Shown piece by piece: positions 31,869-43,686 of a DNA stretch of 64,000 bases. Source of the stretch: Symbiotaphrina buchneri (lineage: Eukaryota > Ascomycota > Symbiotaphrinales > Symbiotaphrinaceae); contig BCIG01000009.1 of assembly GCA_001599915.1 (NCBI GenBank), forward strand, positions 1 to 64,000. Reading direction: 5' to 3'. The translations under genes were made by a program, and so were the position numbers. The notes below the pieces were generated by a model, which did no database searches, was not told where the DNA came from, and saw only the letters and a list, made by a program, of their open reading frames with translations. How positions within the stretch are numbered: the first letter of the stretch is position 1; every line of letters begins with the position of its first letter.

Positions 31869-33856
31869 TTAGGTATCGAATCTCATCCTCGTCGCATACC
31901 GCTTCAAGCTCTCACAAAGGCGTTCCAGGACCCACTCCGCCTCCGTCTCATCCGCCATCATCGGGCTGCGCTTACCGATCCAATCCCACCTCACCAGACC
32001 CTCCTCCTCCTCCAAGCGACGGACCTCGCCGGGCCCCGTCGCGCTGAAGCGGATCAGCCGCGTGAACGCCGCCCACTCCTCATAGCTATAACGCACGGGG
32101 GGATCCGCCTTGAGGTCCGCCGACACCTGCCTGATCGCGTCCGCCAGCTTCGCCGCGAGGCCGTGCTCGTCGGGCTGGCCCGCCAGGATGTCCTCGAGCG
32201 TGTAGCTGCGGGGCTTGTCTGTATCGGGGAAGCCCTCGCCGAGCTGCTTGCCGTGTGCGGCGCGGTGGTGCAGGCGTCGCCCGGTTTGTGTTTCGGGATC
32301 GCTGATGCGGTGCGAGAGGTCGGCGGAGGCGCTGTTGGCGGCGGCGACGATCGTGTCGCTCATGCCGGAGATGAGGATCGTCATGGTGGGCACGGCGAAG
32401 AGCGACCACACGATGAAGAAGGGCTTGCCGGCGTTGGATTTGGGCGCGTAGTCGCCGTAGCCGATCGTGAGCAGACATACCCAGCAGAAGTAGAGCGCTT
32501 CGAAGTAGTTCATGTGTTGTTGCCCTTGTTCGGCGAACCAGAAGACCAGAGCACCGATGGCCCAGAGAACGGCGAATGCTGTGATGGCGAACAGTAGCGC
32601 GAGCCGTCGTTTGAATTTGCGTGTGTTCTCTTGGATGTGTCGCATCGCGTCGAACCGGGCCTTTTCGTTCTGCAATACAATCCATCGAGACTCGCCGGTG
32701 GCTGTGGCTGACGACGTCTTTCGCACCTTAGGAGGGAGATCGTCAGGAGAAGAGACCGAATGCTCTACGGTCCTGATTCTTTCTTTTTCAGTATGGTGCT
32801 TGATGACTTTATCCTCGCTGAGTTCAACGGCGAAGTTCATGATACTGCTGACGACCAGCCCAAGGAGGATGATGCCGCCGACAGAGAATATAAACAACAG
32901 GCCTCTGCTGACATCGTTGACGGGCGAGAAATCTCCAAAGCCGACGGTGAGAACAGTAACATCACCAAAGTACAGCGCATCTGCAAATGACCAGGTATCG
33001 GTACGGGCAAACACTCCTGCCCAGCCGGCGAGCCAAACGAAGAAGATCATGGTCTGTAGGATGAGCTTGCGCTGATGAATGGTGAGTGTGAAACATGGTC
33101 CATAATGGCCAAGAAGGTAGCCAGCAACGTTCCCTAAAAGCATGATGAAGCAGAGGAGGTATAGAACAGCGGCGATGATTGCATGCCAGAACCCTTGTGA
33201 GTAGGTCTCGGAAGGTCGAATGGGAGGCGCATAGTGGTCCAATCCAGCCGTGGCACCAATGAGCTACGGGTATAGTTAGTATGCCAGGGATCAAGAAAGT
33301 AAGAGAAACAGTTGAGCATACTAGAGCAGGTGCAGCACACCAGAAAATCAAGGCAATCGGCACAGCGATCCTCCATCGCAGGCGTTCCTCGAAGATAAGC
33401 AGCAGGAAGACATTTCCCAACAATCCACAGGCGAGCGATGCTCCATTCAGACCAGTCACCCTTAAAAAGCCTGTGAGCAGGTTCATAAACAGGGTCTGAC
33501 ATTCATACCATTTTGGATCCGAAAAGGTAACAATATCGCCATCGGCGGTACTCCCCTCCGGAAACCTCCCTCTCCACTCCGTAGCCAATGCCGCGATAGA
33601 CAGAACATTGGCCAGCGGTCCAATCGTCGCCGCTAGCAGAGGAATCGCAGTCGACGCGAACCACCACTCCCTTTACTCTGCATCAGCACCATACACACCC
33701 CTACAGCAGCATTCTCTGGGTGTCATACTCCTTTTTATCATCCGTGTTGCCATGCTCATCGACTCCGCGACTATTATTGCCCTCTGTCACCGTCGCGTCC
33801 TCAGCTTCGGTCTCTGAGCGCGCAGTAGAGTTCTCTTCACTGGCTGGGCGAGACAT
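31869..33856 (-). CDS. TOK-type two-pore outward-rectifying K+ channel
   Basis: Three exons (33856-33729, 33670-33322, 33263-31869) give 623 residues. Two selectivity filters are present: TVGFGD (residues 265-270) and TIGYGD (425-430). Four hydrophobic segments precede the first pore (starting WWFASTAIPLLAATIGPLANVL) and two each flank the pores, giving the 8-helix plan of yeast TOK1. Between the pores lies a basic cytosolic stretch (NTRKFKRR). The carboxy tail is acidic and helical. Such channels in the plasma membrane release K+ on depolarisation and set membrane potential. Intron 1 (33728-33671) ends in AAG rather than the commoner CAG/TAG, which is needed to keep the frame into WWFAST. 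A minus-strand TATAAG is at 34003-33998. Confidence 0.9.
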
Positions 33857-34217
33857 ATTTCCATCTTTGTGTCACAGTCTCATCTCCAAGTCATAAGGAG
33901 ATTGATTGGGTCGGTGATATGTGTTATGGAAAAGAAGAGAAAGTGGGCGGGAATGCGTGAAAAGCTTGGCAGGCACATTCTCGCGCCACGCGTCCGCTTA
34001 TACGTCATAGCTTGCTCAGACAAGCTTCCAAGCGCAAAGCTTCACGCGGATAAGCGTCGGATACGCCGTTATGGGCGGCAAGCTGTGGCTAAGTTTGCCT
34101 TGCTTTCTTCCGCTGAATGCCGAGAAGCGACTTCAAAGGACGCTCACCTTCAAGACACTTATTATCTTGTGTTCATTGATTCATCAAAAGGGCATCAAGG
34201 TATAAAAATCCACACCA
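33857..34217. other. Intergenic, promoter of the K+ channel
   Basis: 361 bp; no gene. The TATAAG of the channel gene lies at 33998-34003 (minus strand). Confidence 0.45.
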
Positions 34218-35402
34218 TCACGTCCACGGCCCCCTCTCCCCTCTCATCGCCCTCCACCACTTCGCCGCCGCCCACATCTCATCCTCCGCCCCTCCCACCA
34301 GCCACCAATACTTGCGCAGAAACCTCACCTGCGGCTCCCAACTACGTACATCCCAAGGCACACCCGCATCCATGCCAGCACCCGTCGCTCCGCCCGTAGC
34401 GCCCCAGCACAGCAACCCGTCGCGCAGCACCAAGTCGACGCACAGCTCGCCTTCGTCCAGCAACGGCGGGTCGATGGTGGCGGCGGCGATGGCGCGCGCG
34501 CGGAAGGTCGGGAAGGGGACGGTGTCCTGTGAGCCGTGGAGAGTCAGTCACACCCTTGCTTGGGACGTTGGGTAAGTGAGGAGTGGGAGGGGCGGTGGCG
34601 TACGAGGTAGGGATGATGCGGTTTCTGCAGCTGCGCAGGGACGGGTTCCAGGCCAGTATTTTGCGTGCTTGGGGAGAGATGGCAGCGAAATAACGTTTGA
34701 TAAGTGTTCCGGGAATGTGCTGCGATGTGCCACCGACGTGGATTAAGATTCCGCGTTTGCTGAAGGATCCAGTGGAACGCGGGGTACCAGCCTGCTCAGC
34801 TTGGGATCCTCCCTGAGACCCCTGGTCTGCGGTAGATTGCGGGGCAGCGGCGTCCGAGAAAGTATTCATCTCCTCGAACTCCTTCGCATCCGGATCCATG
34901 TCTCTTAGACTGGTATCCCATGTCGGGTCCAGTGTAGCAAAGTCGAGTAAGTCCGTCCACGATTCGTCATTGATGAGGTCGACTGGATAACTCTCAACAT
35001 CCGAAACCGCATTCTGAACATCCCTCGACGTCGAGTCCTTCACAGTAGGAGCAACTGCAGAGACAGGGGTAGCATAAAGAGCCCCAAACTCGCTCATGTC
35101 TCCAACAGGAGCAACAGCCGGGCCTTGCTGCAAAGCAGCTGAAGAAGCTACAGTTCCCGCAGGGGTTTGCTGGACCTCGATTTCATTCAGTACCAGGACA
35201 TTCTGCTGCGACGCAACATGCCGCTCCAAAGTCTCCAGCCGCCTCTTCTTTTTCTCTCCTACCCCAAACAAACGTCAGCACCCTTCCCTTTGGATCCGAG
35301 TACTCCCAATACCAGCAGTGACATACGATAAGCTTTCTGCGCGGCTCTGTTCTGCCGCCTTCGTGCCTCGGAAACTTGCTTGTGCGGGGCGTTTCCCGCC
35401 AT
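34218..35402 (-). CDS. bZIP protein with DUF3425 domain, probable one-base frameshift
   Basis: Exons 35402-35327, 35258-34604 and 34526-34218. The first joint builds the basic region RRRQNRAAQKAYREKKKRR of the Yap/Pap1 type (NRAAQKAYR); a short leucine-poor zipper region follows. The carboxy-terminal end is a clear DUF3425 domain (TVPFPTFRARAI, LVLRDGLLCWG, PWDVRSWEPQVRFLRKYWW, WWRAMRGE). The three exons do not add up in phase: with exon 2 read as given, DUF3425 falls out of frame, while one extra base near 34640-34650 would give the family pattern RSLQKPHHPYLDTVPFP. So either a base is missing, the copy is broken, or an unseen intron exists. Proteins of this class are fungal stress or development regulators, mostly uncharacterised. 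Confidence 0.7.
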
Positions 35403-35992
35403 CGTCAGCACCACAACCTGGAACCCGGGCTCCGCCACAAGAAATTTCGATTCAAGGACGCGCTCTGGCTGAGAGAGAGATGGTGTGTAAGGCAGCTATG
35501 AAATGGGAACCAAGCTGCAGACCAAAAGGATGCGCCGCATCAAGAAAGGCCCTTACTCGCGTAAGCAGGGTGGGTTGGCTGAGGTGCTCACCACATCACC
35601 TCTAACCGGAAGCAGATAGCACGATCTCTGCTCCCCTGGTGCGGATAACGCAGGTTCTTGAAAAGCAGTGGAAAAGCAAAAGAATTGAAGTTTGCAAAAC
35701 GCGTTCTTCCCGACTATGATTACGCCATTCGAAGCATTATGGCCACTGCTCAAAAGGAAATCCAAAGAAAAGGCGATTACCAATATCGAGTGACAAATCG
35801 TGTCTCCTTCCAGCGCTGGCTGCGCTGCTCACCATACCAGGCGTGGAGCGTCAATATACAAATATCTGAGAACTACATATATGTATAGACCGTCTGCGAA
35901 CGATGTTCTCTATAATAAGAACTCAGCACAGGGCTAACACTCTTCAACACCCCGTCTTCAAGCCTAATCGACTCATACACAAAATCTCCACC
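35403..35992. promoter_or_regulatory. Divergent promoter region of bZIP gene and dehydrogenase
   Basis: 590 bp between two opposite starts. No other gene recognised. A second in-frame ATG for the dehydrogenase exists at 35903. Confidence 0.4.
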
Positions 35993-37107
35993 ATGGCGCC
36001 CTTCTCCGGCACAACCACGTCCGACGAAGCCGCAGGCGCGCTCTCTTCACACATCAGCGGCAAAACCAGTGCGTTCTCCTCCCCCTCCCCTCCCCTCCTG
36101 CCCTAACAAAGGTTTCACAGTCCTCATAACCGGCGTCTCGCCCTCCAGTCTCGGCGCGGACCTCGCGCGCGCTCTCGCAGCGCACTCTCCCTCCCTCCTA
36201 ATCCTCGCGAGCCGGTCCGTGTCCAAAATCAACGAAACGATCGCCTCAATCCGCAGCTCCACACCCGCCGCTTCCGCCGTCGACATGCGCCCCCTTCCAC
36301 TGGACCTCGCGAGCCAGTCCTCCATCCGCGCCGCCGCAGCGCAGGTGGCCGCCTGGACGAAGCGCGTGGACGTGCTGGTCAACAACGCAGGCGTGATGGA
36401 GGTGCCGGCGCTCGAGACGACGGCTGAGGGCGTTGAGATGACGCTGGGCGTTAATTTCGTGGGGCCATTTCTGTTGACGAATTTGCTGCTGCGCAGTGGT
36501 GTGCTGGGGGCCACTGGGGAGGGGAAGGGGAGGGTGGTGAATGTGACCAGCGAGGCGCAAAGGCGCGGGGTCATGCGCTGGGAGTATTGGAATTCCGCGC
36601 AGGGGGAGGGGTATGATAAGTGGAAGGCGTATGAGCAGAGTAAGCTCGCGGATGTGCTGTTCACGACGGCGCTGGCGAAGAAGGGGGGTGTCGAGGCGTC
36701 TGCGGTGGATCCTGGTGGTGAGTTTAACCTCTTTTTCTCCCATCCCTTCCCCTTCCTTCACCCCTCCCCTGATCTAGAGATCAGGACAAAAAAGCTAACA
36801 CCAGCTCGCAGTCATCGTAACAACCTCCCTCACGCGCTCGATCCCCTTCGAGGAATTCAAAGCACTAGGCTGGGTCGACGAGCAGGGCAACCTGAACACG
36901 GCCGCGTTCACGCCCAAGACCGCCGCGCAGGGTTCCGCGGGGATGGTCGTTGCGGCGTTTGATCCAGAGCTTTCGCCGCAGAATGGGGCGTTGATTGTGG
37001 ACTGCGTGGTCAATAATGAGTTTGCGGCCCCTGGCGCGCTGGAAGAGCAGCAGGCGGAAAAGGTGTGGGGGCTGGGGGAGAGGTTGGTTGGGGAGGGGTT
37101 TGAGTAG
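35993..37107 (+). CDS. Short-chain dehydrogenase/reductase
   Basis: Three exons (35993-36068, 36121-36717, 36812-37107) give 322 residues. Cofactor motif ILITGVSPSSLGADLAR (glycine-rich turn, slightly unusual TGVSPSSLG as in retinol-dehydrogenase-like SDRs), LVNNAGVM, and the active-site pair YEQSKLAD (Tyr-x3-Lys) preceded by VNVTSEAQ with the catalytic Ser. The carboxy-terminal part has PGVIVTTSL formed over intron 2. It reduces or oxidises an alcohol/ketone with NAD(P)(H); substrate unknown. Start 35993 has an optimal CACCATGG context; another ATG 30 codons upstream in frame is possible. Introns of 52 and 94 bp. Confidence 0.87.
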
Positions 37108-37298
37108 GGGTTTGAGGAGGTGTGTTTTTTGCTTGTAGTTAGGGTAATAGATTGTGAATTTTGGGCAGGTGCTGTTGTTTGCTACCTATAGTGACGTGGT
37201 GCCACGCTAATGCTATGCTGTTCTGATGCTGTGGTTCGTCGATTCCGCTTCTTTCCCAACGCCGTCAAATGCGACAACAATTCTCCCACTCCTTGCAA

Positions 37299-38471
37299 TC
37301 ACGCATCTTTATCCTCATCCCTGCCCGGCCAGAGCACCTTGCCCCTCCAGACCGCGCGGGCATGACAAAAGCCCACAAACAGATACATAACCACAGCCAC
37401 GAGCGTCAACACGCTCGCCAGCCACAGAATCGGCTCACTACGCAGATTCCGTCCAATCTCCACCGTACTCAGTATAAACCCAATATTCGGAAACACAAAG
37501 CTCCACCACGTGAGATGAAAGCGCTCGGGCACGCCGGCGAGCACACTGACCAGACAAATACACAGAAACCACAGACTGACCGCCCACAGCAACACGCCCG
37601 CGAACGTCGCCACAATCACCAGCACCTCCCCCGTCGGCACCGCCGCCGTGCTGCCGACGTAGTACGTGGGCAGCTTGGACTGCGCGACGTTCGCCATGCC
37701 GATCAGCGCCAGCCCCGTGAACGCCGGCGGGCCGACTGTGATGAACATCCCCGGCCGCTGGTCCGGCTCCGGCAGCCCCGCGGTCATCAGCCGCCCAATG
37801 TAGTTGCTGTACACGAGGATGGACACCATGAAACCGAGCCCCTGGAAGGTGAGGCCGCCAATGAGGATAGGGATGGCGTTTTCGGGGGCTTGCGAGCCGC
37901 CGATGATGGATGCGACGGTGCCCGTTAGCATCACGGGGAAGATCGGCAGTACCCAGGCTGGCGTGGAGGATTGCACGGTCTTCGGCCCGCCCGTGAAGAG
38001 GTACCAGTACTGCAGCACGGCGACGAGGAAGCTGGCGCCGACGTATATCCAGTAGAGCACGCGCACGGCGCGCACTAGCCACGCGCCCGAGGCGGGCACG
38101 CCATAGAGCTGGATGCCGCAGAGGATGCTGGCGCAGCTGAGCCAGAAGCTGCCGAAGTATAGCGACTCGGTCGGGTTCTGGAGCGAGAGCTTGAGGGAGG
38201 TGGGAGCGAGCCGGAAGCGGATGAAGATGAAGGTGCAGATGGCCAGGAAGAGGATAATGTCGAACACGAAGACGACTTTGCCGATGGTGTCGAGCCCGGA
38301 GAATTTATGCGGCGTCTGGTGTAGCAGGATGGCGAGCCCGCCGGTTGACATGGTTGTGGTAAACCACGCCCAGGTGAAGTGCTGGATGCGCTCGCGGAAG
38401 GGAAGCCGCTGGATGGCCTTGTCGGGAACGTCCATCGTGAGTGTCAGCGTGGAGGTGTTGGAGGAAGACAT
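37299..38471 (-). CDS. TDT-family transporter (malate/C4-dicarboxylate or sulfite type)
   Basis: A single exon of 390 residues with about ten hydrophobic helices. The opening RIQHFTWAWFTTTMSTGGLA is the typical first-helix signature of the fungal Mae1/Ssu1 (tellurite-resistance/dicarboxylate, TDT) family. Other motifs are PVMLTGTVAS, GGLTFQGLGF and FHLTWWSFVFPN. Sequence alone does not separate malate uptake (Mae1) from sulfite efflux (Ssu1); the lengthy GGLTFQGLGFMVS and PPAFTGLALIGMA look nearer to the malate branch. Plasma membrane. A TATA box (TATAAA, minus strand 38662-38657) lies about 190 bp upstream of the start. Confidence 0.87.
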   Translation of the reverse strand: MSSSNTSTLTLTMDVPDKAIQRLPFRERIQHFTWAWFTTTMSTGGLAILLHQTPHKFSGLDTIGKVVFVFDIILFLAICTFIFIRFRLAPTSLKLSLQNPTESLYFGSFWLSCASILCGIQLYGVPASGAWLVRAVRVLYWIYVGASFLVAVLQYWYLFTGGPKTVQSSTPAWVLPIFPVMLTGTVASIIGGSQAPENAIPILIGGLTFQGLGFMVSILVYSNYIGRLMTAGLPEPDQRPGMFITVGPPAFTGLALIGMANVAQSKLPTYYVGSTAAVPTGEVLVIVATFAGVLLWAVSLWFLCICLVSVLAGVPERFHLTWWSFVFPNIGFILSTVEIGRNLRSEPILWLASVLTLVAVVMYLFVGFCHARAVWRGKVLWPGRDEDKDA

Positions 38472-39141
38472 TCAGCTATGTTGGGAGGTATGTCTCGCAC
38501 GGTAATTGCTGCTCCATCGTTTTGCTGCTTGATTGCAGGTTTGATGATTGTGATAATGGAATTATTGTGAGCAGTGTCGTGGTGTTGGTTTTGAGGATTT
38601 CTGGCTATGCTATTTTAGGGGCGTGGTCTGATCGTCGGGAGACAGACCCGACGCGGTTTATAACCGGGCCGAGCCAACATGAGACGCGGACTCTAAATCT
38701 CCGATGCTTGCCACTGCCTATCTCTATCCTAATCATTCAATTCTTATATATCGCACGGGGGACTGGCATATATCGCGTAAATCGATACTCTCTCGATGTG
38801 CATCTTATTGTGGATTCCATGTCTAATCGATTGCCAGCCAAACTGCTCCCATTCAGAATGATTTCGGGTCATATGAAATCTCATTAATTATTAGTTCACA
38901 TATTATGCTCATAAGAGTTAAATGCTTCAAGGGTATAATCTGGAAAAGAATGTCCCTTTTAACCCATTCTGATCAATTTCCGTCGCAGGCTCGGTTGATT
39001 GACTTCCACCCGCTTACACTTCGTTCCTGTTCCCTTTCTTCCACGTTCGAATAATCTGAGTTTTCAGTTGCAGCAGAGCGTATTTTGCCTTTGAGAGGCC
39101 CAATATCCCACTTTCATACCCTTGTCTGACAGTGCCACTCA
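38472..39141. other. Intergenic, promoter of the TDT transporter
   Basis: 670 bp, no gene recognised; AT-rich from 38870 to 38960. TATA-like box at 38657-38662. Confidence 0.45.
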
Positions 39142-40143
39142 TTACACTGCCGTGGACGTAGTATCCGCCGGTGTCGCCGTAGCAGGCTGCGCCGCAGGCG
39201 CCGGAACAGCCGGAGCCCCCGCGCCATTCGCCACGCCGGCCTTCTCATTATGAACATCCCTGGCCGTCGGCGCCGCGGGGATAGGGTCATTATAATCTCT
39301 CAGATAGACGCCCAAGCGGGCGGGATCCACATCGCGCAAACCCCAGAGGAACCAAGCGCTCGTGACCGGGATAAGGCACAGGTCCAGCACACCATAGAAG
39401 ATGAACTCGCTATCGGGCGCGATGACGTTGCCGCCCTCGCTGACGCCCCAGCAGACGGGGTAGAGCAGCCACAGCAGACTGGCCCAGGCGGCGGCGGCGA
39501 AGAAGGTGCGTGATACGTCACGGCCGAGGGCGATGGCGTGACGTCGCGAGGTCCAGAGTAGGTTGTAGGTTAGGCAGAGGTACGCGACGAGCCAGAAGGT
39601 GTAGTACCCCCATTTGTAGGTGCTGTGCACGAGAGCGCCGACGAGCGCCATGATGGCGGTTAGCGCGGAGAGGAAGGATGTGAAGATGATGTGGGGCGTG
39701 GGCATGGCGGCGGTGAGGAGGAGGGCAATGGTTAGGAGTGGCCAGGTGATGAACCTATTTTCAAGTTAGATCAGGTCGATCGGGGTCACGGTAGAATGCG
39801 CAACGTACCATCCAATGTATCTGACATACCAGATCTGGCGGTTGACGCCAGACACAATGCTTTCACTGCGCAGCCATTCCACATTGATTGGAGTCCAGCC
39901 GAGGTTGCTGGCAAGTGTAAAGGTCTCAATCGTGGCGACCAGAGACGTCGCTGCAAGGATATAATGGAAGATACGGTGAGTGCGTGGACGTAGGAAGCTG
40001 GCTCCTATGATGGCCAGGAAGGTCACGCCCATGACAGAGGTGACGGCCCATTCCCAGTCGGAGCCACGGCGGGTGATGTGGATGGCGACGGGCTTGTCGT
40101 TAACGATGAAGGGGTTGACGATGGTTGCTTCGTTTCCGCCCAT
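39142..40143 (-). CDS. Opsin-related membrane protein (HSP30/YRO2-like), no retinal lysine
   Basis: Two exons (40143-39809, 39754-39142) give 315 residues with seven hydrophobic helices and a low-complexity Ala/Pro/Thr tail. The helix-3 region ESIVSGVNRQIWYVRYIGWFITWPLL and the order of helices match fungal microbial rhodopsins and their HSP30/YRO2 relatives. In helix 7 the segment YGVLDLCLIPVTSAWF stands where true opsins have VLDxxAK; the Schiff-base lysine is replaced (Ile). So it should not bind retinal and belongs to the opsin-related proteins, which are membrane chaperone-like, stress-induced proteins. Intron of 54 bp splits the Trp codon in helix 3/4. Homologues are often induced by heat, acid or ethanol. 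Confidence 0.88.
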
Positions 40144-41860
40144 GATGATTGACGGGTTGCTGTTCAGGGGTAGAGTGGGTGTCCTTGAGGAGCGACGGTC
40201 GGTGAAATGCTGGGTAATGGTCTGTGAAGACAACAAGAATCCCTGGACTTGGTTGGAATACTGATACAAAGACAATAATGAACAGAAGGCGGCGGGGGAG
40301 TATAAGTATGCAACCCACCAGGCCCGTAAAGGCCGCTCACCCGCATACGTCAGAGCTTCTTTCTTGAGCTCTAGTAATCAATCTACTGATTGTATGAGAG
40401 AATCATGCACGACGCTCTCAACCCCGCCGGCCGAGACCGGGACTTTTCTCTTTGGCGCGCATAATCCGTGCATCCCGCAGGAGTCTGGTAAATCAAGTAA
40501 CACGGATGGTGCCTGCAAGATGACCAGACGGGTAAGAACGACCAGCGTCTCGACAGCTCCATCTGAAGGTGATCAGCCAGTAGCGTGTCATTGCACCCGC
40601 AGTCAGAAACCATCACCTCGTACAAGGCTCCATGACTTTTCAATTCCGAGGATCCCGGAGCTGTGGTGCCGAAGCAGACCGGCGGCCGTTGCGGGCTGCG
40701 CTAGCGGGGCGAGGCGCGAGCTGTCGAGAAGTTTCTCTCGACGACAGTCGACTGCTCGTCTATTTGCGAGCATCGCACCATTCCCCGCACCACCGACCAA
40801 TGGCGTGATGGATTCTGAGAAAAGCGTTGCTGGAAAGGGTATGTGCATGCTGATCGCGGAAGCGCAGGGATTGGTTTCCGCATATACCGGGCTTGAGGAG
40901 TGAGTCATGAGGACAGAGCTTTCGCTCCAATGACACGAGAACACGGGCGCATGTTATTGCTTGATGGACCAACGGAAAGTCGGGCTCTTGCTTTCTTTGG
41001 ATGCGGGATCTGTAATCAGATGTGAGGAAAGCTCAGATAGGGGATCTTTCTGACAGTCACATGTCTTTGGTCCCCCTTTGAACTGATGAGCAATGATTTG
41101 AGCATGATCCAAAATTGTAGATTTGCGAAACAAACTTCGATCGCTGTGCCGCCGGGCTGCTTGTGCTTATAAATTCTACGCGACTCAACTAAGAACCTTA
41201 ACTGAAAGCTTTGAACTGTCTCCATATGCTACACCGTACAGTCACTTTGCTGATCCACTTCCCTCGCACACCTTCTCAGTAATCGTAGCTTCAACCCTTC
41301 TCAGGCCAGAAGGACTTTTTAGCCGATCACTGACTGTCATATAGTGAACTATATTCAATTCCAATCCCCCCTCCTCCCATTCAATAATACTCTCCCTCCC
41401 CGAGTCATCCGGTCCTTCCGCCCAAAAGAAGCAGGCCAGCTGTCTCATGACACCTTTTAGTCGCTGATCTCATCACCTCATCCTCGTCCATGCATGCATG
41501 GGATGATGTGAGCCAGCCAGCAAGCTACCACGCCTACGTCGTTAGTCTTTTCTGAACAAGCTTACTCACGCCACAAAATACGAAGTACGAAGTGCTCTAC
41601 GAGAATTGACTCTTTGGCGCTCGGCGCAGATGCTGGCTTGTGCATTGCAGGAAGACTTAGTGCATGGTCCGTGTGGGCAACGCTGGTTCGTGTATTATAC
41701 ATTGTGGCTTTAGTTAGTCTTGAACAGGTGGTTTCTTCTGTTTGTCTTGCAGCATGGCACACCGTCCTTCTTTTATCTCCTGAGTGCTCTGTAGTACTAC
41801 GCCAGGCACTGGAAATATCAAACCCAAAATCGACCCTCTTAGAACTCCAATCCACGCTCT
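40144..41860. other. Long intergenic stretch, no supported gene
   Basis: 1.7 kb upstream of the opsin-related gene and downstream of the hydrolase gene. A plus-strand frame at 40394-40903 is open for 169 codons, but has no family features and no good context. No repeats or RNA genes found. Confidence 0.45.
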
Positions 41861-42996
41861 CTACATATGTGAACCACCCCCACCCGCACTTCCCTTTGTC
41901 CTCCTCCAGTCCTCAATCCACCTCACCGTCTCCTGCATCATCTGCTCTGTCAACGTATGCTTGACACCCGGATACGTCTTCACCACTAGACTCCCCTTTC
42001 CCTTCCCCCTCCCTTCCCCCTCTGCGCCTATCACCTTCCTCACCATCTCCAAAAACTCCACCGACCCCTCCCAGGGCACGCTATCATCCGCCTCCCCATG
42101 AAGCACGAGCAGATCCTTGCTCGCGACTACATCGACCTTCGGATCGACTCGGTCAACAATCTCCATGAAGAAATCGGGGAGCCGCTCTTTGAGGTGCGCA
42201 GTGCCGGCGCGCGAGTTGAGCGACGTTTTGAATTGCGGGCAGCCCGCGATGGGGATGCCCGCGCTGACGCGGGGGTCTGCAGGCGGGGCGTGAGTAAGAT
42301 GCGTCATGGTAAGGCTCGAAGGCTGGAGAAGGCTCAGGAGTGTAGGAAATGGTGAAGGTAGGGGGAATGAGAGAAGGGCTTAGGGAGAGGCGTACCGTTT
42401 GTGAGGATGTGGTAAGTGGCACGACCGCCTAGAGAGAAACCGCCGCAGATGATGTTTGCGAAGCGGGCCTCGCCTTGCGGGAAGAGGTACACGGGCAAGA
42501 AGTCGATGAGCAGACTTATGTCCTGGCTGATGCCGTGTTGGTAGGAGACTGTGGAGCACGTTAGTGCCTGGCATTCGATAATCTGTGAGCTATGGGCGGG
42601 CTGTTGATGGGTACTTACACATGTCCTGCCTGAAGCATGCAACCAAAGAAGGTCAGTATCGGGACAGATATCAGCACGAACACTGAAGAGCCGCACTCAC
42701 GCATGCCACTGATTCCCCTCCTTCCACGCCTCATTCCTGCGCTTATCCACCAGTCGCTCACCATGGTTCCTTTCATCCAGCAGCACAACCAACAAACCCC
42801 TCCCATCCACCGAGCCACTTCCCTCAAGGATCCTCCCCGCCCACGTCTCCAGCGACTGGTACACGTTCGTGCGCCCGTGCAGCAGGAAGACAACATCCAC
42901 ACGCGCCGCCCCTGACGAGCGCACGCTGTCCAGCCCGTAGACGTGCACGGGGATCCCGGCGATCAGGACGGTCGTTTTGGGTGGTGGGGAGGACAT
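41861..42996 (-). CDS. Alpha/beta hydrolase with an 11-nt exon
   Basis: Four exons (42996-42701, 42629-42619, 42548-42396, 42276-41861) give 291 residues. Early strand VDVVFLLHGRTN carries the oxyanion-hole HG. The nucleophile elbow is GGFSLGG (Ser141), the acid Asp217 or 218 in LHGEADDSVPW, and the histidine His260 in PGVKHTL. The order is that of esterases and dienelactone-hydrolase-like enzymes. Exon 2 is only 11 nt and restores WHAQDMFSYQHG, the pattern expected from related enzymes; all four splice phases agree. Introns are 71, 70 and 119 bp. No signal peptide, so cytosolic. Substrate unknown; divergent from the TAP-type peptidase. Confidence 0.85.
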
Positions 42997-43686
42997 GGTT
43001 GGGTGTTATGGTGAGTGGGTTGTGGGTGTTGTGGTGAGAAAGGGTCCTGGAGGTGGAAAGGTAGGGGCAGTGACGACAGTGGGGCTCGGGAGAACGAGAT
43101 GCCCGCGCGGGCCGCGCGCAAGATGGTGCCGAGCGTGAGACTTACGGGGCGTAAGGCGGCCCACCTGGGTAATTATTTGACATTTTATGCTAACGTCCGA
43201 AACTCCAAGCTTCATATGGCGAGACGAATCACAGGTTAACACATAGGGATAGATCTTAAGGTTGACATTTTCGAAGGACTTCTCGTAAGACATTGCTATT
43301 TCCAGCGGAGACGCGTTACGTTGCGCGGGCTTTGTCTCGCCGAAGACGAAGATCTACAAAGATATCTGGCCGATCTTATCTGCTGGATCTGAGGCCGCTA
43401 TATGAATGGAGCACTTGATCAAAAATCAAGAGCCCTGACGGCCAACATGCCAAAGCGGCATACTGCATCGGCGTACAAGATAACCCCCTTGGGAGAGTCA
43501 GGGACCTTCCGAATCTGGCGTGGGTTAGCCGACGCGGACACGATAACTGTCTACTCAGCCTACCTCCTCCACCTCCTTTGAAACCCTTCCCTTTCAGAAC
43601 CTGTAAACCCGCGAACCTACCCCAAGCCTCTGGGTAGAAGAAAAGCAGATATCCTCGGGCATTTATATTGGGATAGACCGCGCTCA
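42997..43686. promoter_or_regulatory. Divergent promoter region of hydrolase and peptidase genes
   Basis: 690 bp between two opposite starts. No gene or clear motif. Confidence 0.45.

Noticed and set aside
40364-40903. Plus-strand open frame of up to 180 codons
   Set aside because: It starts with a non-ATG codon (first ATG at 40394), has no domain, signal or conserved-looking motif, and its composition looks like translated non-coding DNA.
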